Shown here piece by piece: positions 23,628 through 31,549 of a DNA stretch of 64,000 bases. The position numbers and the translations under genes are program-made. How positions within the stretch are numbered: position 1 is the stretch's first letter; each line of letters begins with the position of its first letter. The notes under the pieces were generated by a model. That model did not search any database and had not been told where the DNA came from. It worked only from the letters and a program-made list of their open reading frames with translations. Source of the stretch: Limosilactobacillus ingluviei DSM 15946 (GTDB taxonomy: Bacteria; Bacillota; Bacilli; Lactobacillales; Lactobacillaceae); contig NZ_AZFK01000018.1 in the NCBI RefSeq assembly GCF_001435775.1, positions 1 through 64,000 of the forward strand. Reading direction: 5' to 3'.

Positions 23628-24161
23628 TTAGTGTGTTAGTAGATACTGAGCAAACCACTTGTCAGCTTCCTTCTGGCTTGGTTTGCGTGGGCTTTGAATG
23701 GTCTCAATATCGTCACCCGTTTCAGCATTGGTAATCTTGTATGCGAAGTGTTTCCAATGAGTTTTCTTGTTGTCGTCAACTCGTTCGATCACCAAATCCC
23801 AGTTGTTCATCATCATAGTGTCTTCGATAAAACCTTGAGCAACCATCAAATCGGGGTCATACGTCAACAACATGTTGTAGTCAAAATCCCAGAAAGGGAA
23901 CTTCTTAGACCGTTTAGCCTTCAAAAACTTGTGGTGTTTGCCATCTTCGGTCATATCACTCATGGCTACTACAACAGCGCGATGGTATGACTTTGGGCTA
24001 ACATCAATGTTAAGTACGCGGCCCGGTTCATACTCTGACGTAGTGCGAAAGGTATATAATTTTGGGTAAAGAAAGCGATGAATGCCATCTTCATCTTTCC
24101 AACCACTAATCCACTTGATGGTTACTAACTTTTCAGGATAATTAGTTTGCATTATTAACAC
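23628..24161 (-). CDS. Hypothetical phage protein
   Basis: 177 residues, mixed alpha/beta, with Trp- and Lys-rich strands. No family recognised. Confidence 0.6.
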   Translation of the reverse strand: MLIMQTNYPEKLVTIKWISGWKDEDGIHRFLYPKLYTFRTTSEYEPGRVLNIDVSPKSYHRAVVVAMSDMTEDGKHHKFLKAKRSKKFPFWDFDYNMLLTYDPDLMVAQGFIEDTMMMNNWDLVIERVDDNKKTHWKHFAYKITNAETGDDIETIQSPRKPSQKEADKWFAQYLLTH

Positions 24162-24176
24162 CTCTCCACAACAAAT

Positions 24177-25179
24177 CTATCCAAGACCAAGCAGACCTTT
24201 AATCGTTTCTAATTCAGTAGATAGTTCCTCAATTGTTTGCTTATGTTTGCGTACAGCGCTTTGTGACTTATTTAAATCTAGTTGTAGCTTCATAAACTTA
24301 TCTCTATATTGCTTCTCTACTTTATTTTCGATTTGTTTACCTTGTTCCTTATACTTCTGCACATACTTACCACATTGAATTAAAGCATTATCAAGCTCTT
24401 GTTCCCGGACACTAAGGAGATCAAGAAACAGATTTCTTTCATGCATTGTAGTAATCAAATCCGGCATCCCTCTTAGCGGAGTTATTTTTCGCTTTGTGTT
24501 CCACGAGTTGAATACTGATCTTGAATAATACTTAACACCATTCATTTCCACGACTGGTTTCTTAGACGAAAGCCACTTTTCCGCTATTGGATTAGGATCA
24601 AAATTATCAATCGTAAACAAACCGCTGCCCGGAACATAGCGTTGATCATGGTCTAACAATAGTCCCACAGACATGCCCTCTTCTTTTAAGACATTAATTG
24701 ATTCTTCCGTATTGTAAAGGTTCATCGGCCATTTTGAAGAAGAGGTTACGTCAATAATTACCGCAGCTGGCAAGCACCCATGTTTTTTTAGTAAATTTAT
24801 TGCCCCCCCCCACATCTTTATATGGGTGAGTCAACATTTTGTTTATCTGTGAAGCTGATTTAAAGTTATCGCTCCATCGGCCATCATGGACCAACATGAA
24901 TTTGTCGCCGTATTCTCTTTCGCAATATAAGACACGATATAAGAGGTACAACGCATTATACTTCATAGAACCATGACCATCAGTATCATATTGGCTTACA
25001 AGATCTTGATTATCGCGGGTAATCTCATATTTCCAGAAAGCCTGTCGTTCTGGCGTAAAACCAACGCTCGACAAAATAGTTTTTGCGGTTCCAAATTTTA
25101 CGTCATGAGATTTAACTAATGAGAATTTTTCTGATAGATTTTTAAAGCTTTGGCTGATAGCCATTTGTCTGCTTACCAT
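24177..25179 (-). pseudogene. Gene split by a poly-G tract (phase-variable or frameshifted)
   Basis: Two frames (24751-25179, 142 codons; 24177-24815, 212 codons) meet at nine consecutive G on the coding strand (24803-24811). With eight G they join into one 333-residue protein ending in a Lys/Glu/Gln coiled coil (about 250-325). The joined N-terminus has a Q-Y-D-T-D-G-H-G segment and aromatic helices; no domain recognised. ON/OFF switching by slippage or a sequencing error are both possible. Confidence 0.65.
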
Positions 25180-25847
25180 TCATTTGCCACCTTTCGGAAT
25201 TTAACTAACTTGCCACTATGCCGATGACCAACCACACCATCTAATTCATCAGTAAGCCGATTAATTTGGCTTTCCAAATCATCGATACGACCTTTTAAGT
25301 GGTCAATTGTCTTATCCTTGCCTTGAATTTGAATATCCTTGGCTTCCAACATAGTTCTTAACACATGGTTTTGCTTAGTTAATTCAGCAATATCACGATT
25401 CAGTTCGTCTGTAACCATCTTGCCACGTTCGTCTTCCGTATGGTTAGTAACGTAGCATTGATAAGCATCCTTGCCATAGTAATTAATCCAACGATTAGTA
25501 TCTGGACGAACCAATTGCTTAACAGGATCAAATCCGCGGCTATTCAAAAACGACAAAGCCCGTTGTGGGTTCTTAGGGTCAATATCACGTGCTGTGTAAA
25601 GCCCCTTCGTCTTTTCCGGCGTAGCTACGTTCTTATCATGATACTCTTGCAATTCAATTGCCTTTGCCTGAATGCTCTTGTAGGCATCTTCCGAATAGCA
25701 AGCCTTCCGACCAATCTTAAAGTAATCACGCTTGCTGAGATGACCGGCGGTCAATGAAATTGCCTTGTTAGCAAAATAGGTTGTAATGCCCTGCTCATAC
25801 AGCAAGGCGCGAATATCGTTCCCTGTGTAAAAACTAATCTGTTCCAT
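25173..25847 (-). CDS. Hypothetical protein with C-terminal coiled coil
   Basis: 224 residues. The N-terminal 60 residues look like a helix-turn-helix (DIRALLYEQGITTYFANKA), and residues 145-205 are a heptad coiled coil. A DNA-binding or structural role is possible. Its leader holds the tmRNA-shaped element at 25869-26045. Confidence 0.6.
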   Translation of the reverse strand: MEQISFYTGNDIRALLYEQGITTYFANKAISLTAGHLSKRDYFKIGRKACYSEDAYKSIQAKAIELQEYHDKNVATPEKTKGLYTARDIDPKNPQRALSFLNSRGFDPVKQLVRPDTNRWINYYGKDAYQCYVTNHTEDERGKMVTDELNRDIAELTKQNHVLRTMLEAKDIQIQGKDKTIDHLKGRIDDLESQINRLTDELDGVVGHRHSGKLVKFRKVANEW

Positions 25848-25868
25848 GATAATTTATCTCCTTTCAAT

Positions 25869-26045
25869 TCTCGTGCGGGGAATCGAACCCCGGGGCGACT
25901 TTCGTGTATGTTTCATAAATTTATCTATTGGAAAGGCGTGTAAAATTAACCGGCTTAAAAAGTTAAACAGTAATTAGAAATTCTGGTTAGTTAATCATTA
26001 ACTGGAGGTGTGAAACCTTTATCGGTCGCCCAACCTTTCACGAGA
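25869..26045 (-). other. tmRNA-shaped tRNA-like element (A)
   Basis: The acceptor stem TCTCGTG/CACGAGA (26039-26045 with 25869-25875) is perfect. Next come AAAGGTT (GG D-like), a 7-bp helix GGGCGAC/GTCGCCC (26025-26031 with 25093-type partner at 25893-25899) enclosing about 125 bases, and a perfect T-arm CGGGG/CCCCG with loop TTCGATT. The anticodon arm is thus replaced by a long helix, the topology of tmRNA. It begins seven bases after the HNH stop codon. A tRNA broken by insertion is the alternative. Confidence 0.6.
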
Positions 26046-26051
26046 AGAATA

Positions 26052-26699
26052 TTAATGTCGCCAATCCTTGGAGCGAGTTGGCAGACCATACTTTTTGCAC
26101 CATTTTCTTAGTGCATTGTCAGACATTCCGAATGCCTTAGCTGCTTGTGTGAAGTTACCGCGGTTCGTGATCAGTGCGTCCTTTACTTCGTCACTAGTCA
26201 ATTTATGACTTTTATAGTTTCGTTGTATATACTTAGCCGCACACGGCTTGCAACGGACGCTTTTATAACGAACTAACTTCCCACAATCTAAACACTTGTG
26301 AGTTCCTAATAAATTATGGCTGTCTTTATAATCATGTGTGGACGAATGATAAATGGCGCTCTCAACCATATTTTCGTAATTGGTTACCCATTGTAGATTT
26401 TCGACACAATTATTAGTTCTATTATGATCTTTGTGGTGAACAACATTTTTGTAGTCATCATGTTGTAAGAACGCTTCTGCTACCAATCTATGGACGTCAC
26501 GCATAAGTGTCGAATTCTCCCGACATAGGTTCACAAAGTAATACCCGTTGGTATGTTTGCTCTTGGTAAGCATTCTTCCATATACGGATCTACGTACCCC
26601 ATTTTTATCAATAACAACACGATCTAATGACCTAACATTGCCCATATTAGACACTTCATAAGAAGACTCCCAACCTTTAACTGGTCGCCATTCCTCCAC
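26052..26699 (-). CDS. NUMOD4-HNH homing endonuclease
   Basis: 215 residues from GTG 26699 (AAAGGAGTGATA upstream). NUMOD4 start EEWRPVKGWESSYEVSNMGNVRS, HNH core HRLVAEAF..VVHHKDHNRTNN..ENLQWVT, then a CLDC/CKPC zinc pair and a C-terminal DNA-binding helix (NFTQAAKAFGMSDNALRKW). A free-standing endonuclease in the tRNA cluster, as is common in phages. Confidence 0.9.
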   Translation of the reverse strand: MEEWRPVKGWESSYEVSNMGNVRSLDRVVIDKNGVRRSVYGRMLTKSKHTNGYYFVNLCRENSTLMRDVHRLVAEAFLQHDDYKNVVHHKDHNRTNNCVENLQWVTNYENMVESAIYHSSTHDYKDSHNLLGTHKCLDCGKLVRYKSVRCKPCAAKYIQRNYKSHKLTSDEVKDALITNRGNFTQAAKAFGMSDNALRKWCKKYGLPTRSKDWRH

Positions 26700-26726
26700 A
26701 CTATCACTCCTTTCTATTAGAATTGA

Positions 26727-26799
26727 TACTCCGAAGTGGACTCGGACCACTGACCCATCAATTATAAATTGATTGCTCTGCCAACTGAGCTACCGGAGT
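26727..26799 (-). tRNA. tRNA-Ile(UAU)
   Basis: Complete cloverleaf: acceptor ACTCCGG/TCGGAGT, D-arm GCTC/GAGC, anticodon stem ATCAA/TTGAT with loop TTTATAA (anticodon TAT), T-arm with CCGAGT. The UAU anticodon for AUA codons is rare in bacteria, which usually use lysidine-modified CAU. Confidence 0.85.
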
Positions 26800-26803
26800 A
26801 TTA

Positions 26804-26841
26804 GTTAAGAGTGTCTCTTGTCTGCGGTAACACTCTTAACA
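26804..26841 (-). other. 10-bp hairpin in tRNA operon
   Basis: GTTAAGAGTG/CACTCTTAAC with a 17-base loop, five bases upstream of tRNA-Ile. One of several strong hairpins between the tRNAs; the next is GCAAAG/CTTTGC at about 26842-26861. Confidence 0.5.
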
Positions 26842-27022
26842 GGCAAAGAGGTGAGTCTTTGCAATAGTTTGGCTTTATGATTCGCAATGTGTTTTGAATG
26901 CTATACAAAGTGAGGAGATGCGAATCACAACAAAGGAATAAATCCTGATCAAAACTCAAAGCCATCTTTGAGAAGGTTTAACCTTTTTCGGACAGGCGGA
27001 AGGGTGATTCTAACCTGCCCTA

Positions 27023-27096
27023 CACGAACACTAGGACTCGAACCTAGATCAACGGTTTTGGAGACCGCCGTTCTCTGCCAATTGAACTATGTTCGT
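27023..27096 (-). tRNA. tRNA-Trp(CCA)
   Basis: Acceptor ACGAACA/TGTTCGT, discriminator G, anticodon loop CTCCAAA, T-loop TTCGAGT. Complete 74-base cloverleaf without encoded CCA. Confidence 0.9.
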
Positions 27097-27138
27097 AAAA
27101 CCGCTCTTTTACAAGCGGAAAACGATTTTAGATGTGCT

Positions 27139-27173
27139 GGTGATACTACGCAAAATCAATATTTAGTATCACC
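27139..27173 (-). other. 10-bp hairpin between tRNA genes
   Basis: GGTGATACTA/TAGTATCACC, perfectly paired, with a 15-base loop. It lies between the shortened tRNA-like element B and tRNA-Trp. Purpose unknown. Confidence 0.5.
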
Positions 27174-27197
27174 TTCCCGGTTGTGCTATACCGGGAA

Positions 27198-27244
27198 TAC
27201 GAGTCAAGGGAATCGAACCCAAGATCAATCACCAGATACCCGTA
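27198..27244 (-). other. Anticodon-less tRNA-like element (B)
   Basis: A 7-bp acceptor TACGGGT/ACTCGTA (one G-T pair), a short ATC/GAT D-like stem with loop TGGTGATT, then a T-arm with loop TTCGATT on a weakened stem. Only 47 bases; no anticodon arm. Confidence 0.5.
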
Positions 27245-27287
27245 CGCAAATAAATTATAGAAAGGAGATGATGCCCGCACGGTGGAC

Positions 27288-27318
27288 ACTCATGCCACCT
27301 CTAGTTCAAAGGTGGCAA
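27288..27318 (-). other. 7-bp hairpin next to tRNA-Leu
   Basis: TGCCACC/GGTGGCA with an 11-base loop, directly 3' of tRNA-Leu; possibly a processing or stability element. Confidence 0.4.
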
Positions 27319-27401
27319 TGCGGATAAAAGGATTCGAACCTTCACGTCACAAGGACACTAGAATCTAAATCTAGCGCGTCTGCCAATTCCGCCATATCCG
27401 C
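27319..27401 (-). tRNA. tRNA-Leu(UAG)
   Basis: Acceptor GCGGAT, anticodon loop TTTAGAT (TAG), long variable arm typical of Leu, T-loop TTCGAAT. 83 bases. Confidence 0.9.
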
Positions 27402-27599
27402 GTATTACAGGAAAACCAATCAACCTTGCAATAATGTTTGGTGTTCGATCAATCGTCAAGACCGAGGATGAAATCTTGAACTCTCTACGAGAGGAACGGT
27501 CGATCTTGCACGGTGTCGAAAATCTAAACGAAAAAGATATTTATTTTCGTTTATTTTGGCTTTTTAAACCTTTTATTTAAATCGGGGTTCTACCGATTA

Positions 27600-27670
27600 A
27601 GCGAACGACGGGAATCGAACCCGCATGACCAGCTTGGAAGGCTGGCATTCTACCATTGAATTACATTCGC
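27600..27670 (-). tRNA. tRNA-Gly(UCC)
   Basis: Acceptor GCGAAT, anticodon stem with loop CTTCCAA (TCC), T-loop TTCGATT. Complete cloverleaf of 71 bases. Confidence 0.9.
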
Positions 27671-27772
27671 ATATCATTGCCACTGGTAACAAATTCGTAA
27701 CAGTGAGCCTTCTTTAACCACTCGCTCGAACAAGACAGTACACATAAGGCTCGGAAGACTTTCATCTTCCTA

Positions 27773-27834
27773 TGGGACGGGTGGGAATCGAACCCACGAC
27801 ATTGTGCACTACTCTTCCACTGAGCTACCGCCCC
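27773..27834 (-). other. Shortened tRNA-like gene, 62 bases
   Basis: Acceptor GGGGCGG/CCGTCCC, complete D-arm GCTC/GAGT and perfect T-arm GTGGG/CCCAC with loop TTCGATT. Only about 12 bases (GTGCACAATGTC) remain where a 17-base anticodon arm plus variable loop should be. No anticodon can be assigned. It is either a decayed tRNA or one of the anticodon-less elements. Confidence 0.55.
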
Positions 27835-28146
27835 TTCTCCCCTTCGTTGCGCTCCAGAGAGAATCCAAGATATATCATAAAAGTTACCTTCACATATTTT
27901 ACCGGGGAATCCAACTTCATTACGTTTAGAAGGTACCCGTTACCCTATTTTTTAAGACTGGCGGCTGTCGACCAGCACTGGCGAGGGAGCTACCCTCCGG
28001 CTACATATTAACGGTGGTGTAACCTTAGATGCCACGTTTCCATTTATAGACGGAGACACGTCTTCTTCGTTATCATCCACTCTGCCGTACACCTTCATTG
28101 TGTATGATTGAGCTACTCTAGCACATAATGTGACGATCAATCACGT

Positions 28147-28176
28147 GCTGGAGGTTGGACTCGAACCAACAACCTG
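28147..28176 (-). pseudogene. 3' half of a tRNA
   Basis: A perfect T-arm GTTGG/CCAAC with loop TTCGAGT and acceptor 3' strand CTCCAGC-A. No matching 5' acceptor GCTGGAG was found within several hundred bases upstream, so it looks like a tRNA fragment. Confidence 0.5.
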
Positions 28177-28192
28177 ATGATTGAAACGAATA

Positions 28193-28242
28193 TACCCCAA
28201 GCAGGGTTTGAACCTGCTATTGCACCTAATTGCTATGGGGTA
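28193..28242 (-). other. Anticodon-less tRNA-like element (C)
   Basis: Perfect 7-bp acceptor TACCCCA/TGGGGTA, D-remnant GCA/TGC with loop ATTAGG, perfect T-arm AGCAGG/CCTGCT with loop TTCAAAC. 50 bases, no anticodon arm. It is the best-formed example in the cluster. Confidence 0.6.
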
Positions 28243-28505
28243 GGAACTGGTCGTAAATCGCAAAACCTGACCAGTGATAGGTAATTTTAATCCCATCAAG
28301 CACTCGCGATTGCTATCAAGGCAACTAATCACCCAAGGTTATCGGACTTAACTAGCTACTTTACCGATATTCTGCTGGCGCCAATCACATGGGCCACCCT
28401 GCTAGTTGGGCGTTGCCATGCCGAGAGCGGCGGGGCATTTTTTAGTTAATTGTTAGGCGTTTTTTTATGTTTTCTGGGCCCGGAACACCTTTAAGAAACC
28501 GGCCA

Positions 28506-28578
28506 TGACCCGGGTGGGGATTGAACCCACGACCCTCTGATTAAAAGTCAGATGCTCTACTAACTGAGCTACCGAATC
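28506..28578 (-). tRNA. tRNA-Lys(UUU)
   Basis: Acceptor GATTCGG/CCGGGTC with two G-T pairs, anticodon loop CTTTTAA, T-loop TTCAATC. 73 bases. Confidence 0.9.
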
Positions 28579-28639
28579 ATATAAAAGAGGGGACAATAGA
28601 CTCTTTTATTTTTTTTATTTTAGAGGTTTAAACCCCTAA

Positions 28640-28713
28640 CGCTGAATACAGGACTCGAACCTGTGACACCCTGATTAACAGTCAGGTGCTCTAACCAACT
28701 GAGCTAATTCAGC
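28640..28713 (-). tRNA. tRNA-Asn(GUU)
   Basis: Acceptor GCTGAAT/ATTCAGC, discriminator G, anticodon loop CTGTTAA, T-loop TTCGAGT. 74 bases. Confidence 0.9.
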
Positions 28714-29032
28714 ACAACCAAAGTATCTGGTTTTATCTTCACGGACCACTCTTGGCGCCACTCCTAGGCTTTCCAAAAGTGGTACAGACCCTTAGTTGCG
28801 ATCATCTTCCACAGGTGATGGTCATAAATGACACCAATAACGGCATCACAGTGCCACCATTCTCTGGATTGACTTCGCCGCCTAGGTGCGCGTCCGCCTA
28901 GCGAAGCGTGATCTAATCGAGTTAACCTTGCCATCCCATATTTATAGTGCTTGGGTTCGGTTTGGAAGCACTGAAGTCAATTAACGAATTTCGGCATTAT
29001 GTCTATCTATGTCAATAGGCGTAATACTGAAT

Positions 29033-29072
29033 CCCCTGGCGAGGGAACGATCCTCGCTGCGCCAACCAGGGG
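29033..29072 (-). other. Minimal tRNA-like hairpin pair (D)
   Basis: Perfect 7-bp stem CCCCTGG/CCAGGGG, nine bases with TTGG, and a 5-bp arm CGAGG/CCTCG whose 7-base loop ATCGTTC is not a canonical T-loop. It starts six bases after the stop of the orphan frame above, as the other elements do. Weakest member of the family. Confidence 0.35.
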
Positions 29073-29077
29073 CGCTT

Positions 29078-29254
29078 TTAACTAGCCATCTTATTAGTTG
29101 CTTTCTTCTCATTCTTTAATCTTTTGGCTACGTCCATGGTCTTTTTCATTTCAAGACCACGTGACAGGATAGGTACTTCCCACGTTATATCATGTGAGGA
29201 TTTTGGGAACACGCGACTTACAACAGTTGGAATCCGAAGATTACTGAACGCACG
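29078..29254 (-). pseudogene. Orphan 58-codon frame without start
   Basis: An open frame ending at TAA 29078 reads like protein (RIPTVVSRVFPKSSHDITWE then a Lys-rich helix) but has no AUG before residue 36 and no ribosome site. Perhaps the tail of a lost gene, or a chance frame inside structured RNA. Confidence 0.3.
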
Positions 29255-29284
29255 CTATATTACCTAGGCTCGCACCGAGCCTAA

Positions 29285-29358
29285 TGTTTCGAGCGGGAGT
29301 CGAACCCACAACCTTTGGTTTAGAAGACCAATGCTCTATCCAGTTGAGCTATCGAAAC
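29285..29358 (-). tRNA. tRNA-Arg(UCU)
   Basis: Acceptor GTTTCGA/TCGAAAC, anticodon loop CTTCTAA, T-loop TTCGACT. First tRNA of the minus-strand cluster, which begins downstream of the promoter at 29556-29595. Confidence 0.9.
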
Positions 29359-29555
29359 AGATTCAACCACCGGCCATGCAAGGTCGACAACGATGACCAT
29401 CAACCGGCAGCTTAATCATCAATTTTCATATGCGATTAACTAAGTTCATCTCGAGTGTGTGATTCTAACGCAAGCACCTTGCTTTTATTATTTTTAGTTT
29501 CGAGATTCGTTAGTTATTCGCCTGTCGAAGAACTCATATCCTTTCGACACATATT

Positions 29556-29595
29556 ATATTACACGATATAGACTGTTTTGTCTATACGTGACAAG
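29556..29595 (-). promoter_or_regulatory. Promoter of the tRNA cluster
   Basis: TAGACA (29579-29584), 17 bases, TAATAT (29556-29561), with an additional TTGTCA-type hexamer upstream. The double-hexamer layout recurs before several minus-strand operons (42.5, 42.6, 44.2 and 55.4 kb). Confidence 0.6.
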
Positions 29596-29608
29596 CATTT
29601 TTTTGAAT

Positions 29609-29842
29609 TTATTTTTCGGAACTCGCTAAAGCCTTGATTTTACTAGGCTGGAAGCCCATCCACCAGTTGTCATCACCGGCATTAACTACCGGCAATCGTC
29701 TATATCCGAGCGTCATGAGCATTTCACGCGCCTTATCATCAGCCATTACATCAATCGTTTTGTATTTAACTCCCACCTGTTCCATGACCTTCTTAGTCAT
29801 CATGCATTGTGGGCAATTCGGTTTCGTATATACAGTTACCAA
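29609..29842 (-). CDS. nrdH: NrdH-like glutaredoxin
   Basis: 77 residues with the redox motif CPQCMMT at position 10 and the thioredoxin-fold cis-Pro region RRLPVV, matching NrdH electron donors of class Ib ribonucleotide reductase. No nrdE/nrdF is in this window, so it either serves the host enzyme or genes elsewhere on the element. Confidence 0.85.
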   Translation of the reverse strand: MVTVYTKPNCPQCMMTKKVMEQVGVKYKTIDVMADDKAREMLMTLGYRRLPVVNAGDDNWWMGFQPSKIKALASSEK

Positions 29843-29857
29843 TCTATCTATCCTTTC

Positions 29858-30100
29858 TTAAATATAGAATACTCCTTCAATATCAAGCAAATGCCGCCAG
29901 ATTCTTTTGTACAAACGGGTTACATCTGACCAATGCGCAACCGGACTAAACGCTACACAAAGTAAGAACAAAGGCGTGGCAATAATTAAACCAGCCAATT
30001 GTACAAGGTGCTCGATCACAAATAAGATTAATCGCACCAATGTAAATGGTGCCATAATAACAACGGACAGATAAAGCAAGGATGCTTCTAGCTTACTCAT
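29858..30100 (-). CDS. Small membrane protein, 80 aa
   Basis: ATG 30100 after GGAGGAATAGAT. Two long TM segments (about 8-28 and 32-55) and a basic/aromatic C-terminus. Unknown. Confidence 0.55.
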   Translation of the reverse strand: MSKLEASLLYLSVVIMAPFTLVRLILFVIEHLVQLAGLIIATPLFLLCVAFSPVAHWSDVTRLYKRIWRHLLDIEGVFYI

Positions 30101-30102
30101 AT

Positions 30103-30354
30103 CTATTCCTCCCATTCAATATTGCTGCTGAATCCATACCGTACCATAATACGTGGAATCTGGTCGTATGGCATTAAATCAATCCCCTTCTCAATAACCC
30201 GGGCCATTTGTCTGTATCGCTTCTGGCTATACTTAATAGTAATCCCCGGGTTGTCGTTGAAGAAGGCTACCACAGCAACGTCCAACTTATTAACCACGTC
30301 TATTTGTTCAAACAATCGCCGTAGCTTACTAAACAGCTCTCTAGTCGTGTACAT
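30103..30354 (-). CDS. Hypothetical helical protein, 83 aa
   Basis: ATG after AAAGGTGGTGATT. Soluble and helical, with a basic middle (KRYRQMARVIEKG). Unknown. Confidence 0.55.
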   Translation of the reverse strand: MYTTRELFSKLRRLFEQIDVVNKLDVAVVAFFNDNPGITIKYSQKRYRQMARVIEKGIDLMPYDQIPRIMVRYGFSSNIEWEE

Positions 30355-30415
30355 ACAATCACCACCTTTATTTAAAAAGACGACCGCCTAGGCCGCCTTC
30401 TGTATTAATTGTTAT

Positions 30416-30721
30416 TTAACGCACCTTTTCAAATAACCACCACTTACCATGACGTTGTACAAAGGTAGCTTCCTTAATATGATCGCTCATACTTAAAATG
30501 CGCTTAAACGAGCTGTCGTACCATTCCAACTTAGCCAATTCCCGTTTGGCTTTTTCAATAGCAGATTCATCTTCCGCCATTTTCTTCTTGATCTTAGCGC
30601 CCCATTCCTTGGCAACTAGTTTCTGTTCTTTCTTAACCTTTTCCCGAGCCTTTTCATCAGCCTTGGTAATGTCTGGCAAAGTTGCTACCGTCTTACCTGT
30701 TTCGTTATTAACAAATTGCAT
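30416..30721 (-). CDS. Hypothetical charged coiled-coil protein
   Basis: 101 residues; positions 20-68 are an uninterrupted Lys/Glu/Ala helix. ATG after GGAGGATTAAACA. Unknown. Confidence 0.6.
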   Translation of the reverse strand: MQFVNNETGKTVATLPDITKADEKAREKVKKEQKLVAKEWGAKIKKKMAEDESAIEKAKRELAKLEWYDSSFKRILSMSDHIKEATFVQRHGKWWLFEKVR

Positions 30722-30752
30722 TGTTTAATCCTCCATTAAATTGATATGTATT

Positions 30753-30773
30753 AAAGAGGGAGAACCCTCTACT
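30753..30773 (-). terminator. Attenuator-like hairpin after pnuC
   Basis: AGAGGG/CCCTCT with a short loop and TTTAATAC on the minus strand, between pnuC and the coiled-coil gene. Confidence 0.5.
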
Positions 30774-30787
30774 GTAATTTGTGTTGT

Positions 30788-31549
30788 TTAGGCTTCTACC
30801 TTCTTGGTTGGGCGCCAGTTCTTTAATCCCATTAAGCATGTAGCGAAATAGAAGCAAGTCATCGCCAGCATTGGCAGAGACGCTTGTGAGTACCCGTCCT
30901 TAAGAGCAGTGAACCACAGAATAATGTTTACAACGTCAGAAACAAACCAAAGCGTGTAAGTAGTGCTGTAACGGCGGAAGCATAACCAACTTGCCGTCCC
31001 ACCAATAGCTAATGCCAAGGCGTCCCAAACAGGATTAGTATCATGTAAAGCAATACCCAAGTGGTACAAACCAAACCATGCAACCAAGATAGTGGCAACC
31101 ACAATCACCCAACCAGTCTTAGTCAACGCCTTGATTACGTTGTTCTTGCCTTGGCCCCAAGTGCGCCAAGTCAGCATCAATTCAACGTCAATCAGGAAGA
31201 AGAAGCATAATTGGTCAATCACACTCCACCAGTGACCAGCGTTCAGGTTAATAATTACATAAGCAACAACCGAGATAGCACCCAGTAAACCATTGATTGC
31301 ATGAGAGCTTACCCGTTCACCCTTTGAGTTGTAACCACCGGCACCCATGGCAACGGTACACCACATACCAAAGAAAATACCAATGAATGATACAATCGAC
31401 ACCCAATTAATTGGGTTAAGTAAAAGAATTGCTAATTGGAAGCCGACACCAAATCCAAACAAGGCCCATGGGAAACGATCCCACCCCGTCAGTTCTTCCT
31501 TCAACCATTGCCAGTAAGTACCTTCAAAACGATCTACGTTATTTTCCAT
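30788..31549 (-). CDS. pnuC: PnuC-type nicotinamide riboside transporter
   Basis: 253 residues with seven to eight TM segments and the Trp- and Asn-rich family pattern (NPINWVSIVSFIGIFFGMW; the NAGHWWSVIDQ region; TYTLWFVSDVVNIILWF). PnuC facilitates uptake of nicotinamide riboside for NAD synthesis. On a phage-like element it may support NAD levels against NAD-depleting defences (inference). Confidence 0.88.
   Translation of the reverse strand: MENNVDRFEGTYWQWLKEELTGWDRFPWALFGFGVGFQLAILLLNPINWVSIVSFIGIFFGMWCTVAMGAGGYNSKGERVSSHAINGLLGAISVVAYVIINLNAGHWWSVIDQLCFFFLIDVELMLTWRTWGQGKNNVIKALTKTGWVIVVATILVAWFGLYHLGIALHDTNPVWDALALAIGGTASWLCFRRYSTTYTLWFVSDVVNIILWFTALKDGYSQASLPMLAMTCFYFATCLMGLKNWRPTKKVEA

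Larger units (their letters stand above)
28714..29284 (-). ncRNA. 571-base structured region between tRNA-Arg and tRNA-Asn
   Basis: Bounded exactly by two tRNAs, so tRNA processing would release it. Strong stems include TAGGCTCG/CGAGCCTA (29262-29282), TGGTCT/AGACCA (about 29137-29160), CCCCTGG/CCAGGGG (29033-29072) and ACCACT/AGTGGT (28744-28784). Length and setting resemble ROOL-type ornate phage RNAs, but no consensus was verified. It also contains an orphan frame (29078-29254). Confidence 0.4.

Noticed and set aside
26968-28011. Plus-strand frames such as the one containing GRVGIEPTT
   Set aside because: Reverse complements of tRNA T-arms give this well-known false protein; the tRNAs are on the minus strand.
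28171-28180. GATTGAAAC reminiscent of a CRISPR repeat tail in the tRNA cluster
   Set aside because: Single occurrence with no hairpin before it and no spacing partner; it belongs to a tRNA 3' fragment read on the other strand.
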